A DNA stretch of 64,000 nucleotides, taken from assembly GCF_004359375.1 (NCBI RefSeq), contig NZ_CP034726.1, positions 1,116,001 through 1,180,000 of the forward strand, in the 5' to 3' direction. The position numbers and the translations under genes were made by a program. The notes beneath the pieces are model-generated. The model saw only the letters and a program-made list of their open reading frames with translations, had not been told where the DNA came from and did no database searches. This DNA is from Acetilactobacillus jinshanensis. Its GTDB lineage: Bacteria > Bacillota > Bacilli > Lactobacillales > Lactobacillaceae. Positions 26,193 to 36,061 of this stretch are shown piece after piece; the first letter of the stretch is position 1, and each line of letters opens with the position of its first letter.

Positions 26193-27701
26193 CTAATATT
26201 TAATTCCCTTAAAAACCTGAGCCGCTTTAACGGCATTCAACCAGCCTAAGTAGTAATGATTACGTTCCTTAACACTCATCTTGGGCTTAAATTCATCCCG
26301 CTTTTCACCGCAGCGCTTAACTTCGTCAAGGTCTTTCCAATATCCAGAAGCAAGACCCGATAGATAAGCGATCCCAAGAGCCGTAACTTCACTGACGACC
26401 GCTCGATGAATTGGAATTCCTAATAGATCAGCTTGGAACTGCATTAGGTAATCATTTTTGGTTGCGCCACCATCGACGTTCAGGTTCTTCAAGTCGATAT
26501 GGGTATCCTTTTGCATGGTTCTTAAAACGTCTTTGGTCTGATAAGCTAAGGAATTTAGAGTTGCTTTAACAAACTCTTCACGGGTTGTCCCCCGAGTTAA
26601 GCCAAAGACGGCACCGCGGGTCTGCTGGTTCCAATAAGGAGCACCTAATCCACTGAATGCTGGAACTACGTAGACACCGCAATGATTGGGTGCTTCTCTG
26701 GCCATAACTTCGGATTCACCGGGATCGTTAATAATTCGCATCCCATCTTTAAGCCATTGAATTGCGGATCCGGCAACAAAGATACTACCTTCCAAAGCGT
26801 AATTCACTTTGCCGTCAAACCCGTAGGCAATCGTTGTGATTAAGCCGTTATCGGATAAAATTGGCTTTTCACCGGTATTCATCATGATAAAAGCACCGGT
26901 ACCATATGTATTTTTGACCATTCCTGGAGACAAAGCTAGTTGCCCGAATAAAGAAGCCTGCTGATCACCCATAATCCCAGTAATCGGGATCTTTAAGCCT
27001 TCAAATGTATAATCACCCGTATGACCGTATAAATGATCAGACGGGTAAACTTTAGGTAACATCTGTGAAGGAATCTTCAGTAGCCGTAATATCTGGGGAT
27101 CCCACTTCAGCGTATGAATATTAAACATCATGGTTCGACTAGCGTTGGAATAATCCGTAGCGAAAACCTTGCCACCCGTTAAATTCCATAGTAGCCAGGT
27201 GTCGACCGTTCCAAACAATAACTTACCAGCTTCGGCATCTTCCCGGGCATTAGGAACGTGATCCAGGATCCATTTTAATTTAGTTGCCGAGAAATAGGAA
27301 TCAATGATCAGGCCAGTTTTATGGTGGATCATTTTTGAGTAACCAGCCTCTTTAATCTGGTCCGAAATTTTACTGGTCTGCTTAGATTGCCAAACGATTG
27401 CTTTGCAGATTGGCTTCCCAGTATCTTTATTCCAGACCACTGCAGTTTCACGTTGATTCGCAATCCCAAGCGATTGAATCTGGTATGGTTCGATATTCTT
27501 TTTAATTAACGCTTCGATAAGTGCACTTTCAACATCTTTCCAGATCTCAACGGGATCCTGTTCAACCCAGCCGGGATGTGGGAAGTATTGCTTGATTGAT
27601 TTTTGACTCATCGACACAATATTACCCTGATGATTAAAAACGATGGCACGGGCGCTAGTTGTCCCCTCATCAATTACCATGATGTAACGTTGTTTATTCA
27701 T
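26193..27701 (-). CDS. glpK: Glycerol kinase
   Basis: A FGGY kinase of 502 residues making glycerol 3-phosphate. '[18 protein letters not shown]' holds the N-terminal phosphate loop, followed by '[11 protein letters not shown]', '[13 protein letters not shown]' and '[10 protein letters not shown]'. The C-terminal half has '[14 protein letters not shown]' and '[24 protein letters not shown]', the FGGY signature. No glpF or glpO neighbour is present. Monocistronic, divergent from pepD. Confidence 0.96.
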   Translation of the reverse strand: MNKQRYIMVIDEGTTSARAIVFNHQGNIVSMSQKSIKQYFPHPGWVEQDPVEIWKDVESALIEALIKKNIEPYQIQSLGIANQRETAVVWNKDTGKPICKAIVWQSKQTSKISDQIKEAGYSKMIHHKTGLIIDSYFSATKLKWILDHVPNAREDAEAGKLLFGTVDTWLLWNLTGGKVFATDYSNASRTMMFNIHTLKWDPQILRLLKIPSQMLPKVYPSDHLYGHTGDYTFEGLKIPITGIMGDQQASLFGQLALSPGMVKNTYGTGAFIMMNTGEKPILSDNGLITTIAYGFDGKVNYALEGSIFVAGSAIQWLKDGMRIINDPGESEVMAREAPNHCGVYVVPAFSGLGAPYWNQQTRGAVFGLTRGTTREEFVKATLNSLAYQTKDVLRTMQKDTHIDLKNLNVDGGATKNDYLMQFQADLLGIPIHRAVVSEVTALGIAYLSGLASGYWKDLDEVKRCGEKRDEFKPKMSVKERNHYYLGWLNAVKAAQVFKGIKY

Positions 27702-27809
27702 GTTAATTCCTCTTTTTAATTTACTTAACCGCTTCTTTGGTTAACAATGATTACGTAAATCTGGTAAAATACTAGCATGGTTACATATATAAATAAAGAA
27801 GGAAACAAT

Positions 27810-29237
27810 ATGGACGCTCAAAAATATTCTGCATGTACCAGTATTTTAATTGGTAAAAAGGCTAGTACTGACGGATCTGTAATGATCGGTCGTAACGAAG
27901 ACGCAAGAGCCGCCTGGCCGAAACATTATATTGTTCATCCGCATCATGAATCAAAATCGAATCCCGTTTTTAAATCATCTGATAATAAATTTAAATTAAC
28001 GTTACCAAAAGTTCGCTTTAAATATGACGCAACCCCTGAATGGACCAAAAAATATGGTCTGTTTGAAGAAGACGGTATCAACGAATATAACGTTGCCATG
28101 AGTGCTACCGAAAGTACTTACAGTAACGAAACCGTCTTGGGCGTTGATCCGTTAGTTAAAGACGGCATTGGTGAAGAAGCCATGATTACGGTCGTCTTGC
28201 CATACATTAAAACACCGCGTGAAGGCATCGAACGATTAGGCAAAATCATCGAGAAGTACGGTACCGACGAATCCAACGGTATTTTATTTGCTGATAAGAA
28301 TTCCGCTTGGTACATGGAAACCGGTGGTGGTCACCAGTGGGTCGCTGAACGGATCCCCGATGATTACTACGCAGTAATCGCTAACCAGTCCGCAATCCAA
28401 GATATTGATTTCAACGATCCAAATAACTTTATGTGGGCTCCACACATTCGTGAATTCGTCAATAAGTATCACCTTAACCCAAGTACTCACGGTAACTTCA
28501 ATTTCCGTCAAATCTTCGGGACGCATACCTTAGCTGATACTTATTACAACACGCCACGGGTTTGGTATGGTCAAAAGATGTTCAATCCTGAAATTCAGCA
28601 GGATCCGCAGAGTCAGAACCTGCCATTCATCAGAAAGAGTCATCGTAAATTATCGATTAACGATGCTGAAGCCTTCTTAGCATCCCATTATCAAGGTACT
28701 AAGTACGATCCAGTTGGTGAAGGCAAGCCTCAGGATCGAAAACGGTTCCGTCCAATCAGCTTAGCTAAGACTCAAGAATCTCACATCATGCAGATGCGTC
28801 CAAATCAGCCAAAGGAAACCACTGGGATCCACTGGTTAGCCATGGGCGTTGCCGCTCAAAGTACCTACGTCCCGTTCTTCAGTGGAATTACCGGAACACC
28901 AACCGCTTACCATTACGGTGTCCATGATTACAAGCACAATTCTGCTTACTGGGCCTTTAAATTGGCCGGCATCATGGTCGACAGTCATTACCTACAATTT
29001 AATCCGCAGTTAGAAGCTCTTCAGGCTAAACTGAATATTCATTACTTAAACTCCATTAAAGATGTTGATGCTAATGCTAAGCAGTTATCATCAGATCAGC
29101 TCGTTAAATTAGTTAATAAAGTTAGTAATGGCGAAGCTAAATTAGCAATCAAAGACTACCGTAAACTCACGGGTCATCTGATAGCTTTAGCAGCCGATTA
29201 TTCACCGCTAAACTATCACCAGGATCTGAATTTATGA
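27810..29237 (+). CDS. pepD: C69-family dipeptidase (PepD-like)
   Basis: An N-terminal-nucleophile dipeptidase, about 475 residues. From the ATG at 27810, placed after AAGGAAAC, the catalytic Cys is residue 9 in 'YSACTSILIGKKAS', so removal of eight residues would expose it. 'GRNEDARAAWPKHYIVHP', 'ATESTYSN', 'WYMETGGGHQWVAERIPDD' and 'YYAVIANQ' are typical of the family. It is followed 12 bp later by a YjeM-type permease and probably co-transcribed. A peptidase next to an amino-acid carrier suggests dipeptide use (inference). Confidence 0.94.
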   Translation: MDAQKYSACTSILIGKKASTDGSVMIGRNEDARAAWPKHYIVHPHHESKSNPVFKSSDNKFKLTLPKVRFKYDATPEWTKKYGLFEEDGINEYNVAMSATESTYSNETVLGVDPLVKDGIGEEAMITVVLPYIKTPREGIERLGKIIEKYGTDESNGILFADKNSAWYMETGGGHQWVAERIPDDYYAVIANQSAIQDIDFNDPNNFMWAPHIREFVNKYHLNPSTHGNFNFRQIFGTHTLADTYYNTPRVWYGQKMFNPEIQQDPQSQNLPFIRKSHRKLSINDAEAFLASHYQGTKYDPVGEGKPQDRKRFRPISLAKTQESHIMQMRPNQPKETTGIHWLAMGVAAQSTYVPFFSGITGTPTAYHYGVHDYKHNSAYWAFKLAGIMVDSHYLQFNPQLEALQAKLNIHYLNSIKDVDANAKQLSSDQLVKLVNKVSNGEAKLAIKDYRKLTGHLIALAADYSPLNYHQDLNL

Positions 29238-29249
29238 TGAGGGATTAAT

Positions 29250-30752
29250 TTGAAAAATAAAGCAACTAAAATTTCGCTTTTCAGCTTTGTCTTAATGGTT
29301 TTAATCTCGACTTTCGGCTTCAATAATACCGGGATCGCCTATCGTCAGATGGGCTATTCCAGTATTATCTGGTATCTGTTGATGGCCGTGATTTTCTTTC
29401 TCCCCTGTGGACTGATGTTTGCCGAATATGGTTCGGCATTCAAAGACGAACATGGTGGGATCTACTCTTGGTTAAAGGGTTCCGTTGGTGAAAAGACTGC
29501 GTTTATCGGGACATTCACCTGGTACGCCTCGTGGATCGTCTGGATGATCTCGATGTCGCCCAAAATCTGGATCCCGTTTTCGACGTTACTATCGGGTCAT
29601 GACAGTACTCAAACCTGGCACATATTTGATTTAAGTCCGACTGCAACCGTCGGGGTCTTGGCAATCTTATGGATGATACTAGTTACCTGGTGTGATAGCA
29701 AGGGCATTAAGTCCATCACCCGAATCTCGTCAATCGGTGGATCGTTCATTGTAATGGTGGTCGTTGTCTTCTGCCTGGCTTCGTTAGCTTTGTTACTAAT
29801 TAATCATGGCCAGCTAGCAGAGCCCCTTCATAATGTTACTGATTTTACTAAGTCACCGAATCCCAACTTTCAGACTAAGATCTCGATTATTTCGTTCATC
29901 ACCTACGTTATGTTTGCCTACGGTGGAATTGAATCGTTAGGTGGGATGATCGATAAATTAAAAAATCCAGCCCAAAATTTTCCGCTTGGGATCGTAATTG
30001 GTGCCGTTGCGATTGCCGTTACCTATGCAGGAACTATCTTCCTATGCGGAGTTAGTACCAATTGGACCAAGGTTCTCGGTAATAACTACGTCAATCTGGG
30101 TAATGTTTTGTACGTGATCATTAATAATCTAGGCTACACCCTAGGGAAAAGTTTAGGTCTTACATCAGGCACCTCAGTAATTATCGGGAATAGTTTTGAC
30201 CGGTTTGCTGGTTTAAGTTTGTGGCTTGGCTACGGTGGATCATTTTTTGTATTACTGTATTCACCACTAAAATCCTTTATCATGGGAGCTTCAAAGCATT
30301 TACTACCGTATAACTTGGTTAAATTAAATAAGCACCAAATGCCCGCAAATGCTATGTGGATTCAGGCAGGAATCGTAATCGTCATTTTAATGATGATTTC
30401 GTTTGGTGGTCATGATTCCCAAAAGTATTACTTAATCTTAACGGACATGACTAATTTATCAATGGCGTTCCCCTACTTGTTTCTAGTGGGTGCATTCCCA
30501 TTCTTCAAACGAAAAACGTTCCTGACACGACCGTTTGTTTTCTTTAAAACTAAATGGTCGACTGACGTAATTTCATTGATCGTATTAACAACGTTGGTAA
30601 TTGGGATGCTATTTACGATCTGGGAACCATTGATTGAACATGATTACGTTACCGCCTTTTGGACAGCTATCGGCCCCGTGTTTTTCAGTGCAATCGCATG
30701 GCTTTGGTATCATCATCAAGAGAAACAGAATTTAAAGACTTATTTAAAATAA
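29250..30752 (+). CDS. YjeM-type amino-acid permease (APC superfamily), paralogue 1
   Basis: A 500-residue membrane carrier with about 12 hydrophobic segments. 'STFGFNNTGIAYRQMGYSSIIWY', split here as STFGFNN and QMGYSSIIWY, 'GLMFAEYGSAF', 'EHGGIYSWLKGSVGEK', 'SPNPNFQTKISIISFITYVMFAYGG' and 'YSPLKSFIMG' match E. coli YjeM-like proteins of the glutamate:GABA antiporter branch. The substrate is not known. The start is TTG behind GATGAGGG, 12 bp after pepD. Two close paralogues follow at 36.9 and 41.1 kb. Confidence 0.9.
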   Translation: MKNKATKISLFSFVLMVLISTFGFNNTGIAYRQMGYSSIIWYLLMAVIFFLPCGLMFAEYGSAFKDEHGGIYSWLKGSVGEKTAFIGTFTWYASWIVWMISMSPKIWIPFSTLLSGHDSTQTWHIFDLSPTATVGVLAILWMILVTWCDSKGIKSITRISSIGGSFIVMVVVVFCLASLALLLINHGQLAEPLHNVTDFTKSPNPNFQTKISIISFITYVMFAYGGIESLGGMIDKLKNPAQNFPLGIVIGAVAIAVTYAGTIFLCGVSTNWTKVLGNNYVNLGNVLYVIINNLGYTLGKSLGLTSGTSVIIGNSFDRFAGLSLWLGYGGSFFVLLYSPLKSFIMGASKHLLPYNLVKLNKHQMPANAMWIQAGIVIVILMMISFGGHDSQKYYLILTDMTNLSMAFPYLFLVGAFPFFKRKTFLTRPFVFFKTKWSTDVISLIVLTTLVIGMLFTIWEPLIEHDYVTAFWTAIGPVFFSAIAWLWYHHQEKQNLKTYLK

Positions 30753-30785
30753 ATTAACAAATAAATTAAAATAATAAATAAAGTT

Positions 30786-30820
30786 AGGATACTGATCAAT
30801 TTCAGGATCCTTTTATTTTT
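30786..30820 (+). terminator. Terminator after the pepD-permease pair
   Basis: AGGATACTGA / TCAGGATCCT stem followed by TTTTATTTTT, 33 bp after the permease stop. Confidence 0.75.
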
Positions 30821-30868
30821 AGGCATGTAAGCGGTTATCACTGCCTAGCCAGTCATTTTAAGCGAATT

Positions 30869-30896
30869 TTGCATTTATTAAGAACTATGTTAATAT
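30869..30896 (+). promoter_or_regulatory. Sigma-A promoter for the 35-residue small protein
   Basis: TTGCAT at 30869-30874 and TAATAT at 30891-30896 with a 16-nt spacer, 43 bp upstream of the small gene at 30940. Confidence 0.65.
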
Positions 30897-30939
30897 ACAG
30901 ATATCAAAACAATATTCTATAAGTTCGAGGTGATTAGGA

Positions 30940-31047
30940 ATGTCATTTTCTTCAGCAGCAATCTTAGCAGTAGCTTGCGTAGCAGCATTAACTGTTGTCG
31001 CAAGAGGCGTTGCTAACTGCAGTCATCATTTTAACGAAAATAACTAA
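30940..31047 (+). CDS. Small membrane protein, 35 residues
   Basis: Starts 'MSFSSAAILAVACVAALTVV' and ends with a polar tail containing 'NCSHHFNENN'. One hydrophobic helix spans residues 5-22, followed by Arg, then the His/Asn tail. The ATG follows GAGGTGATTAGGA. It has its own promoter (30869-30896) and its own terminator, so it looks like an independently expressed gene. Family unknown; too short to recognise. Could be a small stress or toxin-like membrane peptide, but nothing in the sequence proves it. Confidence 0.6.
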   Translation: MSFSSAAILAVACVAALTVVARGVANCSHHFNENN

Positions 31048-31059
31048 ACTATATTGAAA

Positions 31060-31096
31060 ACTTAATCCCAAGATTTAATTGGAGTTAAGTCTTTTA
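31060..31096 (+). terminator. Terminator of the 35-residue gene
   Basis: ACTTAATCC / GGAGTTAAGT stem followed by CTTTTATTTT, 12 nt after the small gene. Confidence 0.65.
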
Positions 31097-31110
31097 TTTT
31101 CATGTAAAAA

Positions 31111-31149
31111 AATCCTCCATAATTATTAAATTAATAATTATGGAGGATT
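31111..31149. terminator. Strong terminator downstream of the broken sugar-uptake gene
   Basis: An 18-19-bp perfect stem, AATCCTCCATAATTATTAA with its complement (31111-31129 and 31131-31149), with T-runs on both strands. Confidence 0.9.
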
Positions 31150-31166
31150 TTAATTTAGTAGTAACT

Positions 31167-32028
31167 TCAACAGATAAAACTAATCATTATCCCGCCACTC
31201 AGGACCAGAAATAGACCGAGAATGGTCAGCAATAATTCGTGATGAGTCTTGTGTTCATGTAGGAAAACAATCCCGCCAAACGTCGATATAATCACACACA
31301 TCTGGGAAAGGACGAATCCAGTTGACAAACCGTTTGCTTCCATCGAGAAGAAGTATCCGCATTGAGCGAGTCCAAACATAATCCCAGTTAATAGATTCCT
31401 AAAAACGGTAACATTCCAAAATGGATGTTGCTGACGAATGGATGACGTCGATAAACTAATCGCTCCTGCAGAAAATAACATCCCCAGACTTAATGGTAAC
31501 AGCATTTCCCATCCTGACGCACTAGGAATTTTAGGCAATGAATTACAGGCAATAAAGCCAAATGAACCAAAAACGCTTAATAAGACACCAACCCTAAAAT
31601 TATGGGGACTAATGTGATTAGTCTTTTCATGAAACGCAGTCATGCAGACCCCGATAATAATTAAGATAATCGCAATAATCCCAATCATTTTAGCTTCAGC
31701 CATTTGCCAACAGCCGAAAAATAAGGCACCCACGATCGTGGTCCCAATTAGTTGCATTCCTGTATACATCGGAAACGTGATCGAGACCCCAACCCTCGGA
31801 AAAGCACAGTACTGAGTAAATTGACCAACCGGCTCCAGCGATAAAGCACCAGATAAAGGTCATTATCGAGATGTCTGGTCTGATAATCGCATAAGAAATT
31901 AGCCCAACGATCAAACAGCCGTAAACAGTACCCATTAATTGACTAACGGGCTTCCCACCAAATTTAGTAACGACGATTGGCATTAAGCCCCAAAATAACG
32001 CGGGGATTAGTCCAATTAAAATATTCAT
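31167..32028 (-). pseudogene. GRP/RhaT-type sugar uptake protein (GlcU-like), frameshifted
   Basis: Two overlapping frames together form one ~287-residue, 10-TM glucose/ribose porter-like protein. The N-terminal piece begins 'MNILIGLIPALFWGLMPIVV' (ATG 32028) and runs to 'AGAGWSI' near 31815. The C-terminal piece resumes in another frame at 'TQYCAFPRVGVSITFPMYTG' and runs to 31167. Relatives read WSIGQ..Q at the joint. The observed TCAATTTACTCAG would become in-frame by restoring eight bases between two CAATT copies, which suggests a slippage deletion (inference). Confidence 0.8.
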
Positions 32029-32148
32029 AAAAACGATGCCTCTAGAATTGTGATACATTTCACAGTATATTACTTTTGATTATAAAATAAAAATCCTTAC
32101 CATTGCGGTAAGGACTCTTACTAACTTGTTGTGATAAAAGGAAGCTAT

Positions 32149-33555
32149 CTATTTAGTGGCTTTCTGGACCTTCTTCGGTAACCAGAATGATAATACTAAA
32201 CCGATTATAGCAACGATCGTCATCATCATGAATGCCCAGTGGTAGCCGACAACCAGTGAACTCATTTTGCCAAGGTTATGATTGAAGTTCATCCCTAGGG
32301 TAACCATCGTAATTGATAAAGCGGTCCCTAATGAACTACCAATCTGTCTAACGGTAGACGATGCGGCATTCCCATGAGCTTTTAATCTAGGATTCAATGC
32401 ATTAATTCCTGCAGTAAAGTCGTTCATCGTGATAAACGTAATCCCGACTAAACGTAAGGCATACAAGGACATGATCCAGATAATGTTGGTTTCAGTTCCA
32501 AACGTTAACATTGGAACCGTACCTAACGTTAGCAATACGAAACCGATTACTGATACTTTACGAGCACCGATTTTATCGAAAATTACACCTGCAACTGGAT
32601 TAAAAATCCCTGTTAATACGGCACCTGGAATTAAGATTAATCCAGTATCTAAAGCTGATAAGCCACGAACGTTCTGTAGGTATAACGGGATGATTAATTC
32701 AATCCCTAACATTGCAAAGTTACTCAAGGTGCTTAAGATCGTTGAAAGATTAAAGATCCCGTTTTTGAAGACCTTCATGCTGACAACGGGTTTCGTTAAG
32801 TGATTCTGACGAATGCAGAATAGAGCGATGAAGATAATTCCTACGATAAAGGTAATGGTTTCAACTAAGTCAATTCGACCAGAATTACCAATTGCTGAGA
32901 AAGCATATAACAGGCCACCAAAACCAATCGTTGACCAGAGTAATGATAAGAAATCTAACTTAGAACGATGAACCTTGTTTAAAGTTCTGGAATAGCTAAA
33001 TGAAATTAAAAAGACGATCCCTGATAATACACTTAAAACCAAGAATAAGATTCGCCAGTTAAAGAATTTCAGTAAGAGTCCAGCAATTGATGGACCCGTA
33101 GCTGGAGCAAAGGCAATTACCAAACCGGTAATTCCTAAACCTAAGCCACGTTTTTCGGGTGGGAATAATGCCAAGACAATGTTTTGAATAAATGGCATTA
33201 AAGCACCGGCGGCGATCGCTTCAATAATTCGCCCTACTAATAGGATTGCAAAGTTGGGTGCAATAAAGCAGACGAACGAACCAAACGTAAAGATCGCTAG
33301 CATCCCTTTGTAACTATCTTTTGTTTTAAAATTATTGAAGACCCAAGCGGATAACGGGATCATCAGTCCCATCACTAATTGATAAGCGGTACTTAACCAT
33401 TGTGCCGTTGCTTGGCTGACCTGAAGTGATTTCATAATGGTCGTTAATCCATTGTTTAAAAAAGTTTCGGCTAATAAAGCCACGAATGCTCCTGATAGAA
33501 CGATTTCCATCAAGATTTTCTGGCTATAAGTTTCACCGTTGATATCTTTTGACAT
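32149..33555 (-). CDS. DHA2-family (EmrB/QacA-like) multidrug efflux MFS transporter
   Basis: A 468-residue protein with about 14 membrane segments. 'ETFLNNGLTTIMKSLQVSQATAQWLSTAYQL' opens the protein in the way usual for DHA2 pumps, and motif A-like and motif C-like regions ('GLGITGLVIAFAPATGPSIAGLL') follow. Proton-driven drug or organic-anion export is the family role. A MarR-family regulator lies directly upstream, and both share an operator-like 13-mer. Shine-Dalgarno AGGTAG. Confidence 0.9.
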   Translation of the reverse strand: MSKDINGETYSQKILMEIVLSGAFVALLAETFLNNGLTTIMKSLQVSQATAQWLSTAYQLVMGLMIPLSAWVFNNFKTKDSYKGMLAIFTFGSFVCFIAPNFAILLVGRIIEAIAAGALMPFIQNIVLALFPPEKRGLGLGITGLVIAFAPATGPSIAGLLLKFFNWRILFLVLSVLSGIVFLISFSYSRTLNKVHRSKLDFLSLLWSTIGFGGLLYAFSAIGNSGRIDLVETITFIVGIIFIALFCIRQNHLTKPVVSMKVFKNGIFNLSTILSTLSNFAMLGIELIIPLYLQNVRGLSALDTGLILIPGAVLTGIFNPVAGVIFDKIGARKVSVIGFVLLTLGTVPMLTFGTETNIIWIMSLYALRLVGITFITMNDFTAGINALNPRLKAHGNAASSTVRQIGSSLGTALSITMVTLGMNFNHNLGKMSSLVVGYHWAFMMMTIVAIIGLVLSFWLPKKVQKATK

Positions 33556-33572
33556 AGTCTACCTCCAAACAT

Positions 33573-33585
33573 ATAGTATGCTACA
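33573..33585 (+). promoter_or_regulatory. Candidate MarR operator copy 1 (upstream of MFS pump)
   Basis: ATAGTATGCTACA, near-palindromic around TAGTATGCTA, 18-30 bp upstream of the pump start. The identical 13-mer occurs in inverted orientation at 34078-34090. Confidence 0.6.
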
Positions 33586-33605
33586 TTTTATTTTAAAAAT
33601 TAATT

Positions 33606-34058
33606 TTATTCTTCAAAATTTTTGATTAACTGTGTTAATAAATCTTCTAAATTATGAACTGAAGATTTATCCATGTGATTAGTAATGATTTGATTCATCT
33701 GCTGATAATCATGATTAATTGCTGGGAGATGTGATTTAATTAACTGATTACCGTTATTAGAAATCATTAGTTGGACCTGCCGATGATCCGTTGGTAACGG
33801 TCCAGAAACAATCAAATGCTTCTTCAGTATCAATTTAATGATGTGACGGACCGTAGGATGACGAAGGTGTAAATAATCAGTAATTTCGCGCTGGGTTACG
33901 ATTTTATCACGATGATAATACAGATAGATTAGGATCGTAAACTGGACACCCGTCAGTGTCGGTAGAATTTTATGAATTGAATTGTTGAAATATTTACTTA
34001 AAACAACGTGGGCTATATAGATTAAATAACCAATATTATTGTTTTGAATTGGCACCAC
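33606..34058 (-). CDS. MarR-family transcriptional regulator
   Basis: A winged-helix repressor of about 150 residues. 'LTGVQFTILIYLYYHRDKIVTQREITDYLHLRHPTVRHIIKLILKKHLI' contains the recognition helix, and the wing reads 'PLPTDHRQVQLMISNNGNQLI', where family members have DxRxxxLxLT. The frame is open to 34103, but the 34078-34090 operator-like site and a GAGAGG just before GTG 34058 suggest a start near there. It sits 50 bp upstream of the efflux pump, which it probably controls together with itself. Confidence 0.85.
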   Translation of the reverse strand: MVPIQNNNIGYLIYIAHVVLSKYFNNSIHKILPTLTGVQFTILIYLYYHRDKIVTQREITDYLHLRHPTVRHIIKLILKKHLIVSGPLPTDHRQVQLMISNNGNQLIKSHLPAINHDYQQMNQIITNHMDKSSVHNLEDLLTQLIKNFEE

Positions 34059-34077
34059 CCTCTCGACAATTAATAAG

Positions 34078-34090
34078 TGTAGCATACTAT
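34078..34090 (-). promoter_or_regulatory. Candidate MarR operator copy 2 (upstream of marR)
   Basis: On the minus strand this reads ATAGTATGCTACA, identical to the copy at 33573-33585. Its position before the regulator suggests autoregulation. Confidence 0.6.
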
Positions 34091-34111
34091 GTTTATTATT
34101 CAAGTCCCAAA

Positions 34112-35311
34112 TTAATCATTATTTAATTCCAGGACTCGCCACTTTAGCAAAACGTAGTTAACTAAAAGAATGATCCCGGCAAAATAAAAGGCACCATTGT
34201 AATTAAAGAGATTGGTAATAAAGCCACCTAACAAGGCAACCATGCTACTTCCCATCGCTTGAGCACCCATGTTTAGACTAAACGCCATCCCGGTGTTTTT
34301 AGCAGACGTCTCTTTTTATAATAACGTATCAATTGACGGAAATACGATCGCGTCACCGATTCCGTTAATGGCTCGAGCGCACCCTAGCATCCAGACACCC
34401 ACGGCTAAACCTTGCGGGATATAACAGCAACCGGATAAGATCAGACCGATCATTAACAGTTTACCCGTTCCGTATTTATCGCCTAATTTGCCACAAAGCG
34501 GCGACATCGTCATGTCAAAGATGCCAGGAATTGCGGTAACGACCCCAGAAACGATCGCAATAGGACCGTGGTTATGCATGAGCTGCTTAATATATAACGT
34601 AATGATTGGGTAAACAACGTTGATTCCAATCTGAACCAAGACGGTGGTTATCAATATCCAACCAATTAGGCGCTTGTTGTTAAAACTCTGCATAAAATTC
34701 CAGCGAAATTTTGTTTTATGAACGGCTTTCGGTTTAAAGTCTTCTTTAACAAAGATCAAAGCAATGATAAAGAAAAGGAACAGCAGTAATCCCGTGATGA
34801 AGAACGTATCACGAATTGAAAAATAATGGTCTAAAAGGCCACCAACTAACGGGCCCACTAAATCACCACTGGTAAAACCAATTGAAAAGACGCTCAAGAT
34901 ATACTGAGCATGTTTCTTGGGAACTTCAGTTCCAATTAAGGCCGTGGAATTAGGGATGACACCACCAAAAAAGCCCTGGAGACCACGTAAAAAGATAAAG
35001 GCCCAGGCACTATGAATCATCCCCATTAACGCAATCGTTACTGCGGAACCCAACGAAGTTTGCAGAATCATCCATTTACGGCCGTGCTGATCAGCAAAAT
35101 GGCCTCAGAAGGAAGCCGTTAACATGACAACCAAGGATGTAATCGAATAGACAATTCCACTCAGGATGGATAACTGACCCTTGGTATAAGATCCAAGTTG
35201 ATTAACGTATAAACTCATAAACGGAAAGAATTCACCAAAGGCAACGCTGGTAATAAACGTCCCCGGTAATAATACATATAAATTCCGTTTCCACGTTGGT
35301 AAATGACTCAA
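34112..35311 (-). pseudogene. MFS multidrug-type transporter with two in-frame stop codons
   Basis: A continuous ~400-codon frame in a 12-TM MFS transporter, starting at TTG 35311 behind GAGGGAA. It reads 'LSHLPTWKRNLYVLLPGTFIT' to 'VMLTASF', then TGA (35105-35107) where a Trp is expected, continues 'GHFADQHGRKWM' through 'IDTLL', then TAA (34316-34318), and continues 'KETSAKNTGMAFSLN' to the natural stop at 34112-34114. No frameshift is needed. It has lost function unless both stops are read through, which is unlikely. Confidence 0.85.
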
Positions 35312-35390
35312 TGGTATTCCCTCTAAATTTAGCAAATAAAAAGGCCATGATTATGGTCATGACCTAAATAAATTATATCGCAAATGTTAA

Positions 35391-35855
35391 TTAATTTTTC
35401 TTGCTTAATTCTTTTTTACATTTCGAGCATAATCCAAAGATCTCAACTTTACTCTCAGCAAAATCGAAATCAGCTTGATCCTTAGCCAATTTCTTTAAAC
35501 GTTCGTTTAACTCTGGGTAGTTTTTATCAAAGATATCAAAGATTTTTCCGCATCGTTTACAAATGGCATGAAAGTGAGGTTTGCCGAAGTAATCAAATCG
35601 AACTCGATTATCCTTACCAGGAAGAGAAATCGTCAGGCCCAATTTATTGAAAAGGTCCAGAGAATTATAGAGCGTTGCGACACTCATGTTGGACATTTGT
35701 TGGCTGAGAGCTTTATGAATCTGATCGATACTTGGATGCGTATGATTACAGATTAAATATCTGAGCAGTAACTGACGCTGCGGAGTAATCCGAATGTGGT
35801 GCCCCTTTAAGACCTTTAGAGAATGTTGATAAGCTTTAATTTCTTTTGGTGTCAT
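35391..35855 (-). CDS. perR: PerR-type Fur-family regulator
   Basis: A 154-residue peroxide-sensing repressor. The winged helix contains 'RITPQRQLLLRYL' and 'MSVATLYNSLDLFNKLGL'. Regulatory metal ligands expected for PerR are present: Asp in 'VRFDYF', the two His of 'PHFHAIC', and Asp in 'FDIFD' where Fur usually has Glu. Structural zinc Cys pairs are 'CKRC' and 'CSKC'. A one-mismatch Per box lies 65 bp upstream, consistent with autoregulation. Confidence 0.9.
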   Translation of the reverse strand: MTPKEIKAYQHSLKVLKGHHIRITPQRQLLLRYLICNHTHPSIDQIHKALSQQMSNMSVATLYNSLDLFNKLGLTISLPGKDNRVRFDYFGKPHFHAICKRCGKIFDIFDKNYPELNERLKKLAKDQADFDFAESKVEIFGLCSKCKKELSKKN

Positions 35856-35919
35856 CTCTTCGACCTCCTTTATCGATATTATTACTTGATAATTATATCA
35901 CATACTATGTTACACTACT

Positions 35920-35934
35920 TTAGAATAATTATAA
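35920..35934. promoter_or_regulatory. Per box
   Basis: TTAGAATAATTATAA matches TTATAATNATTATAA at all but one of the defined positions. It lies between perR and the divergent small gene at 36062. Confidence 0.65.
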
Positions 35935-35972
35935 AGACAAATTAATTATTAATAGATATTTAATTAAAATTA

Positions 35973-36001
35973 TTGCATTTTACAAATTATTACTATATTA
36001 T
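35973..36001 (+). promoter_or_regulatory. Sigma-A promoter for the 48-residue small protein
   Basis: TTGCAT at 35973-35978, a 17-nt spacer, and TATTAT at 35996-36001. Confidence 0.65.
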
Positions 36002-36061
36002 AACGATTGTAAAGAAGAAATGAGTTGAATGTAATAATTAGTAAAGAAAGGTTGAGTTGTT

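Noticed and set aside
27702-27776. cre site ahead of glpK
   Set aside because: AAGAAGCGGTTAAG has the central CG but lacks the outer TG/CA bases; too weak to report.
34112-35311. Reassignment of TGA to Trp
   Set aside because: Other genes use TGA as a normal stop (for example the 48-residue gene and pepD), and a second stop (TAA) interrupts the same frame.
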